Below are positions 7,837 to 16,966 of a DNA stretch of 64,000 nt, one piece after another (position 1 is the stretch's first letter; each line of letters begins with the position of its first letter). The notes under the pieces are model-generated. The model was not told the origin of the DNA and did no database searches. It was given only the letters and a program-made list of their open reading frames with translations. The DNA lies in the NCBI GenBank assembly GCA_041191405.1, contig JBEEOW010000020.1, positions 14,794 through 78,793 on the forward strand. The letters run 5' to 3'. This stretch comes from JBEEOW01 sp041191405. Lineage in GTDB: Bacteria; Bacteroidota; Bacteroidia; Cytophagales; UBA9547. Both the position numbers and the translations under genes were made by a program.

Positions 7837-7948
7837 AAGATTAAAGATTTTAGATTATAGATTTAAGACAAAAGACTTAAGACACAAGACTGATAACCGA
7901 TAACCGATAACAGATAACCGATAACTGAAAACTCTAAACTCTCAACTA
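7808..7948 (-). repeat. Large heptad-type repeat block
   Basis: Read on the minus strand it runs through three sub-blocks in order: GTTATCGGTTATC words, then TTAAGTC words, then ATCTAAAATC/CTAACATC words. The period is about 7 nt and heavily degenerate. The same order is seen on the plus strand at 14704-14820 and 15919-16040. It runs into the SGNH gene's first codons. Confidence 0.8.
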
Positions 7949-7949
7949 C

Positions 7950-7986
7950 AAAAAAAGCTAATCCTTTACAGAATTAGCTTTTTTTA
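7950..7986 (-). terminator. Terminator of the hybrid kinase/response regulator operon
   Basis: AAAAAAGCTAAT (ending near 7962) pairs with ATTAGCTTTTTT (about 7973-7984) around a 10-nt loop, with A and T runs that make it functional on either strand. On the minus strand it lies downstream of the response regulator gene. Confidence 0.75.
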
Positions 7987-7998
7987 ATAGTATATTAA

Positions 7999-8034
7999 AT
8001 CTTTTGTCTTAAGTCTTTCATCTTAAGTCTAAAC
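7999..8034 (-). repeat. Short TTAAGTC repeat block
   Basis: CTTTTGTCTTAAGTC-type words fill the gap between the terminator and the response regulator stop codon. Confidence 0.55.
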
Positions 8035-8036
8035 TA

Positions 8037-8423
8037 CTAAATCATTTTTTTTATTTTCTCTTTCAAAGTATTGAATGCAAATTCATCTTTGATAACATAA
8101 TCAAGAACACCTTGTTCAAATAAATGATCAACAACTTTAAAATTATCTTGACCAGAAAGCATAATTACTTTTTGCTCAGCGTTGATTGATTTTATTTTAT
8201 CTAAAGTTTGAGAACCATCCATCGCATATGGATTTTCTTTATCAAGGAAATAATCCAATACTATCAAATCTGGTTTTTCATTTTTTAGTGCTTCAATTAA
8301 GCTCTCACCTGAAGTAAAAGATGTAATTTTAGCATTATTAACTACATCGTTTAGTTGCATTTGTAACAATTGCAAGAAGAAGGCGTCGTCGTCAACAAGG
8401 TAAATTTTGTGTGATATTTCCAT
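8037..8423 (-). CDS. Single-domain response regulator
   Basis: 128 residues, a CheY-like receiver only. D11-D13 form the acidic pocket, D57 (LIVLDYFL) is the phosphoacceptor, and VIKDE supplies the conserved Lys. An insertion of about five residues follows D57 (DKENPYAMDG). It has no output domain, so it probably relays phosphate or binds a partner. It is 19 nt downstream of the hybrid kinase and is likely its partner. Confidence 0.92.
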   Translation of the reverse strand: MEISHKIYLVDDDAFFLQLLQMQLNDVVNNAKITSFTSGESLIEALKNEKPDLIVLDYFLDKENPYAMDGSQTLDKIKSINAEQKVIMLSGQDNFKVVDHLFEQGVLDYVIKDEFAFNTLKEKIKKMI

Positions 8424-8442
8424 TGCGATAGATTTTTGTGTA

Positions 8443-11301
8443 CTAAATAAGTTCTTTTTTTAATTCTTTTAATAAAATCTCACATTTATTTTCTAAAGTC
8501 AATAATTGTGATTTAAGTTCATCTAAATTATTACATTGATTATCAATGGTCAATAATTCGATATTTGCACAAAGTTTACTTGTTGAAGGGTCTCCCATAT
8601 AAGTAAATCTTGGTTTCATTGCATGTACAGTACGGTTTATCCCGTGAAAATTCAATTCTTCTAAAAAGTCTTTGATTTTAATCAACTCTTTTGGTGTTTC
8701 TGTAACAAACATGTTAATCATTACACGCATATTATCTAAGTTATTATTAGTGAGTTGACGTAATAAATCAAGGTTTAATACCCAATTTTCACTTTCTGTA
8801 ATTGTATTTTTAGGGGATTCAATTGGAATATTTGGTTCAGGAAGAATGCTTATGTTTTTGTTTTTTACATTAAGATTGATGGCTTTTAAAAGTACTTCAG
8901 GTGTAAATGGTTTAGTTACAAAATCGTTCATTCCTACACGTAAAGCTTTTTGTTTAATTTCATCAAATGCATTTGCGGTAAGAGCAACAATAGGTGTATT
9001 TTGATTTAATTCATACTTACTATTATTTCTAATTTCTTTGGCAATATCAAATCCACTTTTTCCAGGAAGTTGAATGTCAAGTAAAATTACATCAAATTTT
9101 GATTTTTCGAGTTTATCAAAAGCTTCCTCTGATTCAAAAGCTGTTTGATATTGAACCTTAAACCTATCAAATATCTGAATGGCTACGTATTGATTGATTT
9201 CGTTATCTTCAACTAAAAGTACATGTATTTTAGAAAGTTTATCTTTATCTAATTCTTCATTGTTTTGTGGTTCAAGACTCGATTCATCTGCAATTTCATA
9301 AGGAATAGTAAAGCTAAACACTGAACCTTTACCTACATGACTATGAACTTGAATATTCCCCCCTTGTAGCTGAACTAGTTTCTGGGTAATTGTTAATCCT
9401 AAACCTGTACCTCCAAATTCACGAGTGGTAGAGGTATCTGCTTGCATAAAACTTTGGAAAATGATTCCTAGTTTTTCACGAGGAATACCTATTCCAGTAT
9501 CACTTACTTTAAAGTGTAAAAGTGATTGTTTATCTTTTTGATGAAGAATATTTACTGTTAAACCTATTGTTCCTTTTTGAGTGAATTTAATAGCATTTGA
9601 TACTAGGTTCATTAAAATTTGATTCAACCTATGAGGGTCGCCATAAATAATTTGTGGCACTTGAGAATCAAAATTTACATCAAATTGTAAACCTTTTTCT
9701 TTGGCTTTGATACTATTTGTATCCGAAAAATCATTAATTAAACTCTTAAGGTTAAATGCAATATGCTCAAACTCAATATTACCAGAATCTACTTTAGAAA
9801 AATCAAGAATATCATTTACAATAGCTAATAAGTTGTCGCTTGAATATTTTATTAAACGAATATATTCTTTTGCTTTATCAGAAATCGGTTCGTCCAAAAT
9901 CATGGTACTTAAACTCAATACGGCATTGATTGGAGTCCTAATTTCGTGACTCATATTTGATAAAAACATGGCTTTGTTTTCGGCAGCAATTTCAGCCAAC
10001 TCTTTTTCTTTTTGTAATTCTTTTCTTAATGTAATATCTTGAAGGGTGATAATGAGTTTTTTAGAGTTTTCTTTTTCAATTAAATGTCCTCTCGCAGATA
10101 CCCATTGAGTATAGTTTTCAGCAATTGGATGTAACTTAAATTCAATATCAAAATGATCGGAAATATTGTTTATATGGGCTGTTAAAGCTTGTTGAACCAT
10201 TTCTTTATCTTCGTCGGCAGGTAAAACTTCCCAAGCTTCAGTAAATGATATGGCATTTGAAATATGAGTAATTTCTTTCCATATATCATTGATATATATA
10301 TTGTTATTGTTTATATCCCATTCTAATAATCCTTGTTTTGCCGCTTCTACAGATGCAGCCAAACGAGTTTCATTTATTACAATTTCCTCGTTTGCTTTAA
10401 CTTGTTCACTTATATCGGTTATTCTTATTAAAAAAGTATTTTGTTGGTTGATTACTATTTTTTTAACGTGTATATGTCCCCAGAATGAATTTTCCTCAAA
10501 ACTAAAAAACTGATTTCCTTGCCAAAATTCACTTTCATCCTCAATTTCATTAATTTCTTCAATGTTTTTTTCAGGGAAATGTTTAAATAAAAGAGAACTT
10601 AAAGTTTTATTTAAAATTTCGGCTTTGTCATTGAATCCTAGTAGTTTAATAGTTGATTGGTTGCACTCAATAATATTTCCATTCTCTGTATTAGCCAAAA
10701 TTAATGCATCAGAAGTACCTTCAAAAATACCAAGTAACAGTGATTGACTACTTTTTAATTCATTTTTGATTTTGATTTGACCCTCTAAACTGATATAAGT
10801 TGCAAGTAAAACAGTTGCGAAAATTGAAATAAATATTCCTAAATAAGTATAAAAATCAATTTCTGGATTTGTAATTAAATGTGAAAGGGTAAATAAAAGA
10901 ATTGTGTTAAATCCGTGATATATATATAGTTGTTTAATTTTACTGAATGCCAAACTGCCAATAACAATTAAAATAATTAATTCTATAATATGGCTTATTG
11001 CATAATGGCAACTTGTTACTAAATATATAATATGAGCACTTGCTAATACAACAATTGCTTGCGTAATAATTTCAAAATGTTTTTTAATTAATTGATTTGA
11101 AGATCTTAAATATGTAAATGTAATGGCTATGATTCCAATTATAACTCTTTGAATAAAGTTGAAATCTGTTTCGTTATTTAATATAAAACTATCAATTGCC
11201 CCAATAAAAATATATAAAAAGGAAGCGATGAATAGAATATTTTTTATCCCAGATATTGACTCGTTCAGTTGTAATTTTTTATTGTTTAAATCGGATTTCA
11301 T
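8443..11301 (-). CDS. Membrane hybrid histidine kinase with REC and HPt
   Basis: 952 residues. Six or so N-terminal membrane helices (residues about 20-180), then two PAS-like domains (about 185-300 and 310-430). HisKA has H452 in FLSNMSHEIRTP; HATPase has LVSNAIKF, DTGIGIP and GGTGLGL. A receiver follows with phosphoacceptor D742 (LLDIQLPG), and a C-terminal HPt domain with H893 (VHAMKPRFTYMG). The phosphorelay His452-Asp742-His893 probably ends on the single-domain regulator encoded next. The signal is unknown. It is divergent from the TonB receptor gene. Confidence 0.93.
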   Translation of the reverse strand: MKSDLNNKKLQLNESISGIKNILFIASFLYIFIGAIDSFILNNETDFNFIQRVIIGIIAITFTYLRSSNQLIKKHFEIITQAIVVLASAHIIYLVTSCHYAISHIIELIILIVIGSLAFSKIKQLYIYHGFNTILLFTLSHLITNPEIDFYTYLGIFISIFATVLLATYISLEGQIKIKNELKSSQSLLLGIFEGTSDALILANTENGNIIECNQSTIKLLGFNDKAEILNKTLSSLLFKHFPEKNIEEINEIEDESEFWQGNQFFSFEENSFWGHIHVKKIVINQQNTFLIRITDISEQVKANEEIVINETRLAASVEAAKQGLLEWDINNNNIYINDIWKEITHISNAISFTEAWEVLPADEDKEMVQQALTAHINNISDHFDIEFKLHPIAENYTQWVSARGHLIEKENSKKLIITLQDITLRKELQKEKELAEIAAENKAMFLSNMSHEIRTPINAVLSLSTMILDEPISDKAKEYIRLIKYSSDNLLAIVNDILDFSKVDSGNIEFEHIAFNLKSLINDFSDTNSIKAKEKGLQFDVNFDSQVPQIIYGDPHRLNQILMNLVSNAIKFTQKGTIGLTVNILHQKDKQSLLHFKVSDTGIGIPREKLGIIFQSFMQADTSTTREFGGTGLGLTITQKLVQLQGGNIQVHSHVGKGSVFSFTIPYEIADESSLEPQNNEELDKDKLSKIHVLLVEDNEINQYVAIQIFDRFKVQYQTAFESEEAFDKLEKSKFDVILLDIQLPGKSGFDIAKEIRNNSKYELNQNTPIVALTANAFDEIKQKALRVGMNDFVTKPFTPEVLLKAINLNVKNKNISILPEPNIPIESPKNTITESENWVLNLDLLRQLTNNNLDNMRVMINMFVTETPKELIKIKDFLEELNFHGINRTVHAMKPRFTYMGDPSTSKLCANIELLTIDNQCNNLDELKSQLLTLENKCEILLKELKKELI

Positions 11302-11650
11302 TATTTTTTTTGTTTTAATAAATTTTTTAAAATGAATTTGTAACTACGTAAATGTTTGTAATTTGGTTTGGTTGTTTTATGTTTTTTTTGTCATAATTTT
11401 TATTTTTTTTAGGTTTTGGTTTTTTCTATGATTTAAATCAGTTTTTGGCTTTTTTGTGGTAATTTTTTTACCAATTAAAAATTATGGGTTACACTATTTT
11501 ATGTTTATTTATTTCATTTCATCTTTAAATATGTTCATTTGTTTTTTTTTTTTCATGTTTGAGGTTTTTTATTAACATTTAGATAATGTTTAAAGTTGGA
11601 TTTGAAAATTTACTTCGTATCAATGTTATCTTTTACCAAACACGCATTTT
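11302..11650. other. Divergent intergenic region, T-rich
   Basis: 349 nt between the divergent kinase and TonB-receptor genes. It has long T tracts on the plus strand (including about 14 T near 11540-11554) and must hold both promoters. The sequence TATCTTTTACC at about 11630 is a near match to TAnnTTTG for the receptor gene. No small ORF or hairpin of note was seen. Confidence 0.4.
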
Positions 11651-13708
11651 ATGAAAAAAACAATTATCAAACTAGTATTACCTATAACATTGTCATTATT
11701 AGCTATTCATGCAAATGCACAAACAGATATTGACAAATTATTAACTGAAGGATCTGACCCTGGTCCTGGAGACGATTTAACAGAATTAAGTATAGAGGAA
11801 TTAATGGGTTTAAAAGTAACCACAGCCTCAAAAAATGCTGAAAAGTTACAAGATGCAGCTGCGATTATGTCGGTTGTTTCATCTCAAGAAATAGAATCGT
11901 ATGGTGCTTTAACTTTAACTGATGTGTTAAATAGGGTTACCAACTTGTATATGACAGGTTCCTATTATTTTCCAGATAATTTAGCAGGTATAAGAGGTGA
12001 TATTCAGGTGCATACTTCAAGTCACGTTTTGATATTAATTGACGGACGCCCATGTAGAGAGAGTTTTTATAGCGGAGTTGATTTAGCTGTTTACAATGCT
12101 TTTCCTGTTGCAGGTATTGAAAGAATAGAGATAATTCGTGGTCCAGGTTCGGTTTTATATGGTTCAAATGCAGTTTCGGGTGTAATCAATATTATTACCA
12201 AACAAAAAGATGAAATTGGTGGACTAGTTTCCTTAAAAACTGGTTCATTTGGAACACAAAGTTTATCTTACCAAAATTCTTTTAAATTAAATGATTTAAA
12301 AATTAGTTCTTCTGCTCAGTTATTTTCACAAGCAGGTTGGGACTTTACTGCAGTTGATGACTCAAAGAAAAATCTGTCTAAAACTCAGAAATACGGTCAA
12401 GATAATTTAGGGTTTAATGTAAATGCAAGTTATAAAGCGTTTACTTTCAGAACATTTTATGGTAGTAGCGACAGAGATGTTTGGGGAGAAAAACCAAAAT
12501 GGATGGCAAATGGAACATTTAATAGATTAAATACCCATAGAATATTTGCTGATTTAGGATTTGCTCATAAGTTTAATGATAAATGGGATATGACTATCAA
12601 TCAAACTTATAATCATTTTCAACAAATGTCAATAAGAGACGGAATGCCTGTTGATTTTCAGTCAACTGATCATTTAACTGAGATGACTCATCATTACAGA
12701 GTAAATGAAAAAATCAATATCACCGCTGGTGCTTTAATTAATGATATTACAGGTGTAGGTAAAAGTACTGATTCGAAAACATTTGTGCCAGTTGAATTAG
12801 TGCCAAGTTACAATGAATTACGTTGGGCTGTTTATACGCAAGCTGACTATAAATTATTTAGCTTTATGAAGTTAATTGCTGGTGCTCAGTTTAATAAATC
12901 ACCAAAATTAGATGGAAACTTATCTCCACGTATTGGTGTAATTACTAATTTTACTCCAGCATTTGGTTTAAAAGTATTATATGGAGAAGCATTTAAATCT
13001 GCTTCACAATCAGATAGATATACCTTAGTACCTGGTGCAAACTATGGTAATCCAAACTTAAAACCAGAATTAATATCAACTACCGATGTGCAGTTCTTTT
13101 ATGTAAAAGGTAAATTACAAGCCAATTTAGGCGGATATTATTCTCGTCAAACAAATTCTATTGTTCGTATTCCTTACCCAGAAATGGGTGCTGGTGCAAT
13201 TACATTTGCAAATCAAGGATATTTGATAATGAAAGGTATAGAAGCAGAATTTAAATGGATTTTAAAAAGTTCATTTAATTTACAATCTAACTTTTCATAC
13301 CAAACGAATGAAAATGATTTAGGTCAAAAAGATGTAACAGCAATTTCAAATGTGATGGGTAAACTGGGGGTAAATTATCAAAATAATTATTTTAAAATTG
13401 GCGTTTATAACTCTTATTTCTCAAAACCTGCTGATGTAATTAATGGTCAATCAACTTTAGCTCCTGATAAACAACGTTTAATTGTTAACCCAGTTCCAGA
13501 TGCTTTTAATATATTAACTGCGAATGTATCTATAAATATGAATAAGATATTTAAATGGCAAGACAAACCAAGTATGATGTTGAATTTCTACGGGGATAAT
13601 TTATTAAATCAAAAAGTATATAATCCTGAATTTTCTAGAAGAGCAATTAATTCATTACCTGCTCGTGGTGGCTTAGCTGTATATGGCGGAGTTACAGTGC
13701 AGTTTTAA
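11651..13708 (+). CDS. TonB-dependent outer-membrane receptor
   Basis: 685 residues. A signal peptide ending AHANAQ is followed by LTELSIEELMGLKVTTASK, the typical TonB-box region of this subgroup. The plug domain has VLNRVTN, GIRGD, ILIDGRPCRE and IEIIRGPGSVLYGSNAVSGVINIITK. The rest is a 22-strand barrel ending in GGLAVYGGVTVQF with C-terminal Phe. Length is normal for siderophore/vitamin-type receptors rather than SusC. The substrate is not evident; a distant BtuFC-like importer (28.8-30.6 kb) leaves cobalamin or an iron chelate possible. Confidence 0.95.
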   Translation: MKKTIIKLVLPITLSLLAIHANAQTDIDKLLTEGSDPGPGDDLTELSIEELMGLKVTTASKNAEKLQDAAAIMSVVSSQEIESYGALTLTDVLNRVTNLYMTGSYYFPDNLAGIRGDIQVHTSSHVLILIDGRPCRESFYSGVDLAVYNAFPVAGIERIEIIRGPGSVLYGSNAVSGVINIITKQKDEIGGLVSLKTGSFGTQSLSYQNSFKLNDLKISSSAQLFSQAGWDFTAVDDSKKNLSKTQKYGQDNLGFNVNASYKAFTFRTFYGSSDRDVWGEKPKWMANGTFNRLNTHRIFADLGFAHKFNDKWDMTINQTYNHFQQMSIRDGMPVDFQSTDHLTEMTHHYRVNEKINITAGALINDITGVGKSTDSKTFVPVELVPSYNELRWAVYTQADYKLFSFMKLIAGAQFNKSPKLDGNLSPRIGVITNFTPAFGLKVLYGEAFKSASQSDRYTLVPGANYGNPNLKPELISTTDVQFFYVKGKLQANLGGYYSRQTNSIVRIPYPEMGAGAITFANQGYLIMKGIEAEFKWILKSSFNLQSNFSYQTNENDLGQKDVTAISNVMGKLGVNYQNNYFKIGVYNSYFSKPADVINGQSTLAPDKQRLIVNPVPDAFNILTANVSINMNKIFKWQDKPSMMLNFYGDNLLNQKVYNPEFSRRAINSLPARGGLAVYGGVTVQF

Positions 13709-13738
13709 TTATAAAAATTTATAGGTAGAGTAGAATGG

Positions 13739-13774
13739 GAGCTTCTTACATTATGTAAGGAGCTCTTTTTTTGT
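13739..13774 (+). terminator. Terminator of the TonB receptor gene
   Basis: GGAGCTTCTTACAT pairs with ATGTAAGGAGCTC in a near-perfect hairpin followed by TTTTTTT. Confidence 0.85.
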
Positions 13775-13802
13775 ATTTCTTTTATAGTCTGAGTAAAATG
13801 CT

Positions 13803-13810
13803 TAATCTTG
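13803..13810 (+). promoter_or_regulatory. Near-consensus -7 element (TAATCTTG)
   Basis: TAATCTTG differs from TAnnTTTG at one position and is followed by TAC, as in the ffh and 2841 promoters. It ends 18 nt before the ATG at 13829. The TTG inside it is therefore not the start codon. Confidence 0.4.
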
Positions 13811-13828
13811 TACTATAATTATGCAAAT

Positions 13829-14698
13829 ATGAAAAACGAGAAAGTATTAACTCAAGCAATGATAGCTTCCATGTTTTGTTGGGGTTTAAGTTGGGCATCG
13901 AATAAAGTATTGGCAAGTTATGGTTCAGCAAGTCCGATTTGTTTTTATCGTTTTTTTGTAACTGCTATTTCACTTTTAATGTTGGTATTTTTTATGAAAG
14001 AAAAAATAACTTTTAATGCTAAAACTTTTTGGATAGTATTTGTTGCAAGTATCTGTTTAAGTTTATATACTTTCTTCTTTATCAAAGGATTAACTGTTGG
14101 TCTGTCAGGTGCAGGGGGAGTTTTGGTAACAACTTTAAATCCAATTGTTACATTTATTTTGACTTTGGCAATTACATTAAAAAAGCCAAGTAAATTAGCA
14201 ACCTTAGGTATTGTAGTAGGAGCAATTGCTGCCTGTGTTTTATTGAAAATATGGGAAAATTTTGATGCCTTATTAACAGGTGGAAATGTGTTTTTCTTGA
14301 TTGCGACAGTACTTTGGTCTGTATTGTCAAGGTTTACATCAATGGCAAAACAGTTTTCTGCACCATTGGTTTTTAGTTTGTGGATGTATTCGATATGTAG
14401 TTTGATGATGTTTTTAGCTTCTGATTATCATGAAGTTGTAACTATTTTCGAGAAATCTGATACAACTTTTTGGCTAAATATGATTTTCAGTGGATCAATA
14501 ACAACTGCTTTGGCAACAACAATGTATTTTTATGCAACTGCACAGTTAGGAGTAAACAAAGCAAGTAGTTTTATATTTTTGGTGCCATTGTCTGCCGCTT
14601 TGGGTTCATGGTTATTTTTATCAGAAATTCCTCAGTGGCACACTATTGTAGGTGGTGTTATGGGTGTTTTGGCTGTGTATATTATTAGTAAGGAGTGA
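13829..14698 (+). CDS. EamA (DMT superfamily) transporter
   Basis: 289 residues from the ATG at 13829; the upstream TTG lies in the promoter motif. Ten hydrophobic segments in two EamA repeats: the first starts AMIASMFCWGLSWASNKVLA with FYRFFVTAISLL, the second starts GNVFFLIATVLWSVLSRFTS and ends GWLFLSE/GGVMGVLAVYIIS. Likely a metabolite exporter; substrate unknown. It converges on the thioesterase gene across a repeat block. Confidence 0.88.
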   Translation: MKNEKVLTQAMIASMFCWGLSWASNKVLASYGSASPICFYRFFVTAISLLMLVFFMKEKITFNAKTFWIVFVASICLSLYTFFFIKGLTVGLSGAGGVLVTTLNPIVTFILTLAITLKKPSKLATLGIVVGAIAACVLLKIWENFDALLTGGNVFFLIATVLWSVLSRFTSMAKQFSAPLVFSLWMYSICSLMMFLASDYHEVVTIFEKSDTTFWLNMIFSGSITTALATTMYFYATAQLGVNKASSFIFLVPLSAALGSWLFLSEIPQWHTIVGGVMGVLAVYIISKE

Positions 14699-14703
14699 TT
14701 GAA

Positions 14704-14820
14704 GTTTTCAGTAATCAGTTTTCAGTTTTTTGTCTTAAGTCTTAAATCTAACATCTAACATCTAACATCTAACATCTAACATCTAACATCTCTCATCTCA
14801 CATCTAACATAAAATCTCAA
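14704..14820 (+). repeat. Heptad-type repeat block with CTAACAT array
   Basis: Order on the plus strand: CAGTTTTCAG words, then GTCTTAAGTC words, then a run of about eight near-perfect TAACATC units (14751-14810). The array supplies the final codons and the TAG stop of the thioesterase gene on the minus strand. Confidence 0.85.
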
Positions 14821-15292
14821 GTCTTAATTTATTAATCACCTCAGAAACTCTCAATTGAATATTTTTTTCAAATGCTTTGTTATGGTATTTTACTGCGTTT
14901 ATTTTTTCAAGGAATTCGGTTGGAGGAACATCTTTTTTACCAGTTTGCATATTTACAGTGATAAATTTAGTTCGCATCAATGCCTTTAGTTTACTAGCTG
15001 ATTGATTGTACATTCGCATTTCTACCCAAAAGTAATCTTCGTGAATTTCAAGTATTTCTGAATGAATATTTACAATTTCGTTATACATGGCAGGAGATAC
15101 ATAGACTATTTCGTGTGAACCAACAACCCAACCAATTCCTTTAGCATAATAACTTGGCAAATCAATACCATAATGTGTTTTTAAGTGATCTTCACGAGCA
15201 TTGAGCATGTAATCAATATAGCTTGAGTTGTTTAAATGATTAAATGGATCGCAGTCGTTAAAGCGAATAGTGTACAGAGATTTTAGTTCCAT
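14804..15292 (-). CDS. Acyl-CoA thioesterase, hotdog (4HBT) fold
   Basis: 162 residues. RFNDCDPFNHLNNSSYIDY is the 4-hydroxybenzoyl-CoA-thioesterase/FatM signature, with D13/D15 as the likely catalytic acid and H19 and N21 next to it. Hotdog strands WVVGSHEIVYV and ALMRTKFITVN follow. It probably hydrolyses an acyl-CoA or acyl-ACP in the cytoplasm. The last codons come from the neighbouring CTAACAT repeat, so the C-terminal few residues are probably not conserved. Confidence 0.85.
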   Translation of the reverse strand: MELKSLYTIRFNDCDPFNHLNNSSYIDYMLNAREDHLKTHYGIDLPSYYAKGIGWVVGSHEIVYVSPAMYNEIVNIHSEILEIHEDYFWVEMRMYNQSASKLKALMRTKFITVNMQTGKKDVPPTEFLEKINAVKYHNKAFEKNIQLRVSEVINKLRLEILC

Positions 15293-15351
15293 GTTTTTGA
15301 ATTTGATAGAACAAAGTTATCTCAATTAAAAAATCTTTGCATTGACGAACG

Positions 15352-15915
15352 TCAATTAATGCGTTTTCTAATTCTGCTTAATGTTTCGGGCACAACTCCA
15401 ATATAGGAAGCTAAATATTTTTGAGGAATATGCTGAATCAGTTTTGGTTGTTTTAATTGTAATCGTTCGTAACGTTCTTTGGCTGTGCTAGTTAAAAAAC
15501 TGAGTTCTCGTTTTACTTTTTTGGTTAAAAGGTATTCTGTAGCTACTTGACCTAATTTGCGAGCAATGGCACAGTTTGCATAAAGCTCTTGTAAATTATC
15601 ATAATGTATTGAATACAATTCGCAGTCTGTTATTGCTTGAATAAAAAATGAACTTTGTTTACGATTATAAAATGAATCATAAGCACAGAAAAATGTTTCA
15701 GGAAATGCAAAATCAACTGTACTTTCTTTGTTATTGGCTAATACAAAGTATCTTACAATTCCTTTATTTACAAATGAAAGGTAGTTTTCTACTTGACCTT
15801 CAACGATAATAAAATCATTTGCTTTGTATTCTCTTTTAATTAAACTAGATAAAAACGGACCTAAATCTTTTTCAGTTATATCGTAACTTTTAAAATAGTT
15901 GATTATTGAATCCAT
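15352..15915 (-). CDS. Crp/Fnr-family transcriptional regulator
   Basis: 187 residues: an N-terminal cNMP-binding beta-barrel (residues about 12-120; ANDFIIVEGQVENYLSFVNKGIVRYF) and a short C-terminal winged helix (HIPQKYLASYIGVVPETLSRIRK). The signature Arg/Glu residues of true cAMP binders are not evident, and no Cys cluster of Fnr is present, so the ligand is unknown. Bacteroidota have many such orphan Crp-like regulators. It is separated from the thioesterase gene by 59 nt on the same strand. Confidence 0.88.
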   Translation of the reverse strand: MDSIINYFKSYDITEKDLGPFLSSLIKREYKANDFIIVEGQVENYLSFVNKGIVRYFVLANNKESTVDFAFPETFFCAYDSFYNRKQSSFFIQAITDCELYSIHYDNLQELYANCAIARKLGQVATEYLLTKKVKRELSFLTSTAKERYERLQLKQPKLIQHIPQKYLASYIGVVPETLSRIRKRIN

Positions 15916-15918
15916 TTG

Positions 15919-16040
15919 TAGTTTTCAGTTGTCAGTTTTCGGTTTTCAGTTCTCAGTTGTCAGTATTTTGTTTGATGTATTAAGTCTTTAATCTTTAAAC
16001 TTAAGTCTTAAGTCTAAAATCTAAAATCTAACATTTACAA
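15919..16040 (+). repeat. Heptad-type repeat block
   Basis: Order on the plus strand: TTTTCAGTTGTCAG words, then TTAAGTCTTAAGTC words, then TAAAATCTAAAATC and TAACATT words. Fills the gap between the Crp-like and periplasmic-binding-like genes. Confidence 0.8.
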
Positions 16041-16042
16041 TC

Positions 16043-16906
16043 TCAAAACTTATAACTCTTTGACTCTAATATTTGTGGTATTAAATTAAGTGAAAACAAA
16101 GTATCCTGTACTTGTTCAATAATAGTATCTTGAATTATTGGTTCGCTATTCCAAACAACTTCTTTGAGCCAACTATTTACTTGAGTTAGAGGTAAATTAT
16201 ATTTTTCAGAAATCAATAAATTTAAATCTAGATATGATTTAATATCTTTAGTTGTATTGTTTATAACTTCTTGAATTAAAGCTATTTCTTTTGATAAATT
16301 GTTTTGTGCATTTTCTGAAACTGCCATCACAAAACATGGCCAAGGAGTAGGGCAGATGTCAATTCTTTTAAAAATTTGCTTTTCTACAAATGGCTGAGTT
16401 GTGTATTTTTCCCAAAGAAATAAGTCAGCTTTGTTGTTTGTTAAAGCTTCTGCAGCGCCATCAATATTGTTAACAATCAAGAAGTTATCTTCAGTAATTT
16501 TGTTTTCTGTTTTACCACTTGTGTGTACATAAGCCATTAAATGTGAGCCCGAACCTTTTCTACTAATTGCAAATTTTAAGTTACTTACATCATCATCCAC
16601 ATTAATTTGAGAATTATATGCAGTATGTACACCCCATTGTAGCGGAGATGTTACATAAGTTTGTGCTATTTTAAGTTTGCTACCTTTGGCAATATCAGCT
16701 ATAACACCTTCGGTTAACACAAGTGCAATGTCTAAGGTGTTATTATTGAGGTCGGTACACATAGCTCCAGTGCCGGTTGGGTAATTGTGCCAAATAATGT
16801 TTAAACCAACTTTTTCAAAACTTTTATTAGCAATTGCAATATGCCAAGGTATGTTAAAGTGCTCAGGTACACCGCCAATATTGATAGTTTTAAGCGTTGG
16901 GTTCAT
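16043..16906 (-). CDS. Type 2 periplasmic-binding-fold protein without signal peptide
   Basis: 287 residues with the NMT1/SsuA-like substrate-binding fold: INIGGVPEHFNIPWHIAIAN, an YPTGTGAMCTDLNNNTLDIALVL hinge region, and SRKGSGSHLMAYVHT. No export signal or lipobox is present and no ABC permease or ATPase is adjacent, so the protein is probably cytoplasmic. It resembles the Ca3427-like group of intracellular PBP2 proteins (family recollection, not searched). Ligand unknown; pyrimidine-like or amine ligands are possible. Confidence 0.7.
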   Translation of the reverse strand: MNPTLKTINIGGVPEHFNIPWHIAIANKSFEKVGLNIIWHNYPTGTGAMCTDLNNNTLDIALVLTEGVIADIAKGSKLKIAQTYVTSPLQWGVHTAYNSQINVDDDVSNLKFAISRKGSGSHLMAYVHTSGKTENKITEDNFLIVNNIDGAAEALTNNKADLFLWEKYTTQPFVEKQIFKRIDICPTPWPCFVMAVSENAQNNLSKEIALIQEVINNTTKDIKSYLDLNLLISEKYNLPLTQVNSWLKEVVWNSEPIIQDTIIEQVQDTLFSLNLIPQILESKSYKF

Positions 16907-16966
16907 TGGTTTTTGTTTAAGAATTGATTACAAAGATGCTTATTATTTGACTTATAAAAAAATGTC

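Noticed and set aside
14751..14810. TAACATC array as a CRISPR
   Set aside because: The unit is only 7 nt without spacers; it is a simple tandem repeat.
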